From Pseudomonadota bacterium (GTDB taxonomy: Bacteria > Pseudomonadota > Gammaproteobacteria > Pseudomonadales > Oceanobacteraceae): a DNA stretch of 9,959 bases. Made by a program: the position numbers and the translations under genes. Location of the stretch: the NCBI GenBank assembly GCA_023399105.1, contig JAEWQT010000059.1:1-9959 (forward strand), given 5' to 3'. The notes beneath the pieces are model-generated. The model saw only the letters and a list, made by a program, of their open reading frames with translations. It had not been told where the DNA came from and did not search any database. Positions 7,798 to 9,959 of the stretch are shown here, in pieces. The stretch's first letter is position 1; the number at the start of each line of letters is the position of its first letter.

Positions 7798-9786
7798 ATG
7801 AAGTTTATTCAGAATTTATCCATGCGGCATAAGCTGCTGATTCTTATTTTGCCAGCCATGCTGGTGTTGCTGATGCTGTTTGTGGAGCGTACCCGCGGTT
7901 ATCTGGGGCAGTATCAGGCGATGCAGCATCTGCAGCAGCAGGCCGCGTTATTACAGCTGCTCGACCCGGTGGTAACGGAATTGCAGAAAGAGCGTGGCCG
8001 CTCGGCGGTGTTTTTATCCAGCCGACAGGCCCCGGCAGAGGCCACGGCCGCCCTGCAGGCGCAGTACCAGAGCAGTGACCGGGTGTTGTCTGGCTGGCAG
8101 CAGGGGTTAACCCAATGGCTGCAGAACAACGAGGCGCTGCCACCGTTAACCGATTTTCAGCAACAGCTGCAGAAGCTCAGCCAGGTGCGCAACCAGGTGC
8201 TGGCTCATGCCATCAGCGGCGCAGAAGCGCTGCGCATCTATACCGATCTGGTTCATCAGGGGATGGCCTTTACCGGCCGTACATTACGGTCGGTGCAGGA
8301 GCCGGATATTCAGCGCCGGATGAGTGCCTATGCCGCCATTTCCAACCTGACAGAAGTAGCAGGACTGGAGCGTGCGCGGGGTGCTGCCTACCTCCGAATG
8401 GGTACATTCGAGCGGGCGGATTTATTACCGGTTACCCGCCTGCAGGGGCAACAGGAATCACTGCAGGCACAGGTGCCCTTGTTTTTGTATGAACAGGAAA
8501 TGACCGACTGGAAAAGCGCACTCAACAGCGCCGATAACCGCCAGTTTGAGGGTTTCCGTCAGCGTCTGAATGATCCCCAGGCGGCCGCCGCGATTACGCC
8601 GGCGCAATGGTTTCAGCAAGCCACCGTGCGTATCAGCGTGCTGAATAACAGCAAAGAACAGCTGGTGCAGATTATTGCGGCTGATGCCGTCCAGCTGCAG
8701 CAGGCCGCTGCCACGGATTTATGGACGGAAACCGCGTTAATGGCTCTGGTGGTGTTGCTGGTGGTGGTGATGTCGGTGGTTATTTCGGCGCAGGTCAACG
8801 GCCAGGTGGGTGGGTTATTAAAGGTTATCCGCGCCTCGATGCAGGAAAAGGATTTGTCGGTGCGGGTGCCGGTATCGTCACTGGATGAAATTGGCGAAGT
8901 GGCGGCGGCAGTGCAGGAATTATTTCTGGCTTTTTCCCGCGCCCTGGACCAGCTCGATAATGCCAGCCTGCAACTGGCGGCGGCGATGGAAGAAAGTGCA
9001 ACGACCGCCGGTAAAAATGCCCTGCAGCTGGAACACCAGCAACAGCAGGTCGAGCAGGTAGCAACGGCGACGGAAGAAATGTCGGCCACTTCCGAACAGA
9101 TTTCCCAGCATACCCAGCGGGTGGCGGATGCGGCCGTGAGTGTGCGCTCAAAGAGCGAAGCAGGGGAAGAAACCGTTAAACAGAGTGTCAATCAGGTGCA
9201 GCGTCTGGCCGGATCGGTACAGGGTGTGGACCAGTTAATGCAGGATCTGCAGCACCGCAGCGATTCAATGATTGAAGTGATTGATGTTATCCGTAACGTG
9301 GCTGACCAGACCAATCTGCTGGCGCTGAATGCGGCGATTGAAGCCGCCCGGGCCGGTGAACATGGCCGCGGCTTTGCAGTGGTTGCTGATGAGGTACGCA
9401 CGCTGGCCCAGCAAACCCACAGTTCCACCCAGAAAATTCAGGAAATTATTGAAAGCTTTACCGAACTGGCCGCAACGGCAACCCATTCCATTGAAAGCAG
9501 CCATAAAATTGCTGATGAAGCACTGCTGCAGTCGAAAGAACTGGAACGCACCTTTGACGATATTCTTAATGATGTAAAACGCATTTCTGATATGGCGTCG
9601 GAAATTGCCACAGCCTCGGAAGAGCAGGTGGCGGTAAGCCGGGAAGTGGCCCGCAGTATGGAAATGATCCGTGATGATTCGGCCCAGACGTATCAGGGCG
9701 CGATGGAAATCCGTTCGGTCACCCAAAATCAGTCAGCACTGGCTACGGAATTAAAAGATCTGGCGGGTGAATCTAAGACCCATTAG
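7798..9786 (+). CDS. Methyl-accepting chemotaxis protein with a NIT-type sensor domain
   Basis: A 662-residue chemoreceptor. TM1 (about 12-29) and TM2 (about 312-331) enclose a large, mostly helical periplasmic domain. This domain carries [10 protein letters not shown] (64-73) and a second conserved block, [11 protein letters not shown] (189-199), the pattern of the NIT domain, described in nitrate/nitrite-responsive regulators such as NasR. Arginines R66, R68, R192 and R194 are candidate anion contacts. A HAMP segment follows (about 332-385, with DEIGEV at 363-368), then the cytoplasmic coiled-coil signalling domain (about 395-655). Its conserved hairpin tip runs from about 497 to 537 and includes [16 protein letters not shown] (506-521). 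The protein should pass a periplasmic signal to CheA/CheW. It ends in ESKTH, with no NWETF-type pentapeptide for tethering the CheR/CheB adaptation enzymes. It is divergent from the kinase operon across about 147 nt. The ligand is unproven, since many NIT proteins are uncharacterised. Confidence 0.93.
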   Translation: MKFIQNLSMRHKLLILILPAMLVLLMLFVERTRGYLGQYQAMQHLQQQAALLQLLDPVVTELQKERGRSAVFLSSRQAPAEATAALQAQYQSSDRVLSGWQQGLTQWLQNNEALPPLTDFQQQLQKLSQVRNQVLAHAISGAEALRIYTDLVHQGMAFTGRTLRSVQEPDIQRRMSAYAAISNLTEVAGLERARGAAYLRMGTFERADLLPVTRLQGQQESLQAQVPLFLYEQEMTDWKSALNSADNRQFEGFRQRLNDPQAAAAITPAQWFQQATVRISVLNNSKEQLVQIIAADAVQLQQAAATDLWTETALMALVVLLVVVMSVVISAQVNGQVGGLLKVIRASMQEKDLSVRVPVSSLDEIGEVAAAVQELFLAFSRALDQLDNASLQLAAAMEESATTAGKNALQLEHQQQQVEQVATATEEMSATSEQISQHTQRVADAAVSVRSKSEAGEETVKQSVNQVQRLAGSVQGVDQLMQDLQHRSDSMIEVIDVIRNVADQTNLLALNAAIEAARAGEHGRGFAVVADEVRTLAQQTHSSTQKIQEIIESFTELAATATHSIESSHKIADEALLQSKELERTFDDILNDVKRISDMASEIATASEEQVAVSREVARSMEMIRDDSAQTYQGAMEIRSVTQNQSALATELKDLAGESKTH

Positions 9787-9804
9787 AAATGACAAGGCTA
9801 TTGC

Positions 9805-9838
9805 AAAAACAATGAGCCGGGTAGTTTACAACCCGGCT
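9805..9838 (-). terminator. Rho-independent terminator, U tract on the minus strand
   Basis: An 8-bp perfect stem pairs AGCCGGGT (9815-9822) with ACCCGGCT (9831-9838) around an 8-nt loop. Read on the minus strand the hairpin is followed by CATTGTTTTTGC, a usable U tract. Read on the plus strand it is followed by GCAGATCAGAG, with no U run. It therefore best serves the minus-strand gene entering from the right. It may also slow transcription leaving the chemoreceptor gene, whose stop is 28 nt upstream. Confidence 0.7.
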
Positions 9839-9854
9839 GCAGATCAGAGACTTC

Positions 9855-9959
9855 TTAAGACCCTGCTATGTATAAAATGACGCCCAATATGGCAAAGCCG
9901 ACCAGATATACCATGCCATTTACAGGAGAACTTTTTCCGGTTTCGGTTTCGCTGCTGGT
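9855..9959 (-). CDS. C-terminal fragment of an unidentified gene with a terminal membrane helix
   Basis: On the minus strand one frame is open from the right window edge to TAA at 9857-9855, giving 34 visible residues. After a short polar stretch (SETETGKSSP) comes a strongly hydrophobic segment (residues 15-33, from GMVYLVG to LYIAG), and the protein ends two residues later in GS. That looks like a C-terminal tail anchor or the last helix of a membrane protein. A terminator with a minus-strand U tract follows 17 nt after the stop, which supports a real gene end convergent with the chemoreceptor. I do not recognise the family, and too little is visible to assign a function. An open plus-strand frame over the same bases is the competing reading. 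Confidence 0.5.
   Translation of the reverse strand, partial: TSSETETGKSSPVNGMVYLVGFAILGVILYIAGS

Noticed and set aside
8613..9191. 192-codon minus-strand frame inside the chemoreceptor gene
   Set aside because: Low-complexity Ser/Ala/Thr-rich shadow of the plus-strand coding sequence, without a recognisable domain or a ribosome binding site.
7606..9786. Longer chemoreceptor starting at 7606
   Set aside because: The extra 64 residues overlap the divergent kinase start and contain the intergenic control region; ATG 7798 with GGAGG is well placed before TM1.
9868..9959. Plus-strand frame from ATG 9868 to the right edge
   Set aside because: No ribosome binding site upstream, and the residues are unremarkable; the minus-strand frame has a membrane helix and a correctly oriented terminator.

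Overview
The window reads as a chromosomal segment of a motile, aerobic Gammaproteobacterium. A marine Oceanospirillales/Pseudomonadales-like source is my guess from the protein families and the moderate GC content, with no phylogenetic test behind it. It is densely coded. I see no insertion sequence, CRISPR array, tRNA or rRNA.

Layout: (1) Positions 2-2954 (+) hold the end of a fatty-acid beta-oxidation operon: a 5'-truncated thiolase, then a complete FadJ/FadB-type multifunctional enzyme 10 nt downstream. (2) Convergent to it, positions 2975-7650 (-) hold a two-gene signalling operon. A 1221-residue membrane hybrid histidine kinase (MHYT, three PAS domains, HisKA, HATPase, REC, HPt) is followed 2 nt later by a REC-HD-GYP response regulator. 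(3) Divergent from the kinase, positions 7798-9786 (+) encode a chemoreceptor with a NIT-type periplasmic domain. (4) After its stop lies a hairpin whose U tract is on the minus strand. It fits a terminator for a minus-strand gene entering from the right edge, of which only a 34-residue tail with one membrane helix is visible.

How the genes work together: the thiolase and FadJ carry out the last three steps of the beta-oxidation cycle. The kinase carries a complete His-Asp-His phosphorelay, and the stand-alone REC of the HD-GYP protein is the obvious final acceptor, so the pair should convert a sensory input into c-di-GMP breakdown. The most notable observation is that the first PAS domain of the kinase matches FixL-type heme-PAS domains at the heme-ligand histidine (H324), the oxygen-sensing arginine (R344, same 20-residue spacing) and the distal hydrophobic residues (I339, L360, I362). 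This suggests a heme gas sensor attached to an MHYT domain, itself proposed to sense diatomic gases. The adjacent NIT chemoreceptor belongs to a nitrate/nitrite-sensing family, so the locus may be a redox or electron-acceptor module controlling lifestyle and taxis. That functional link is inference.
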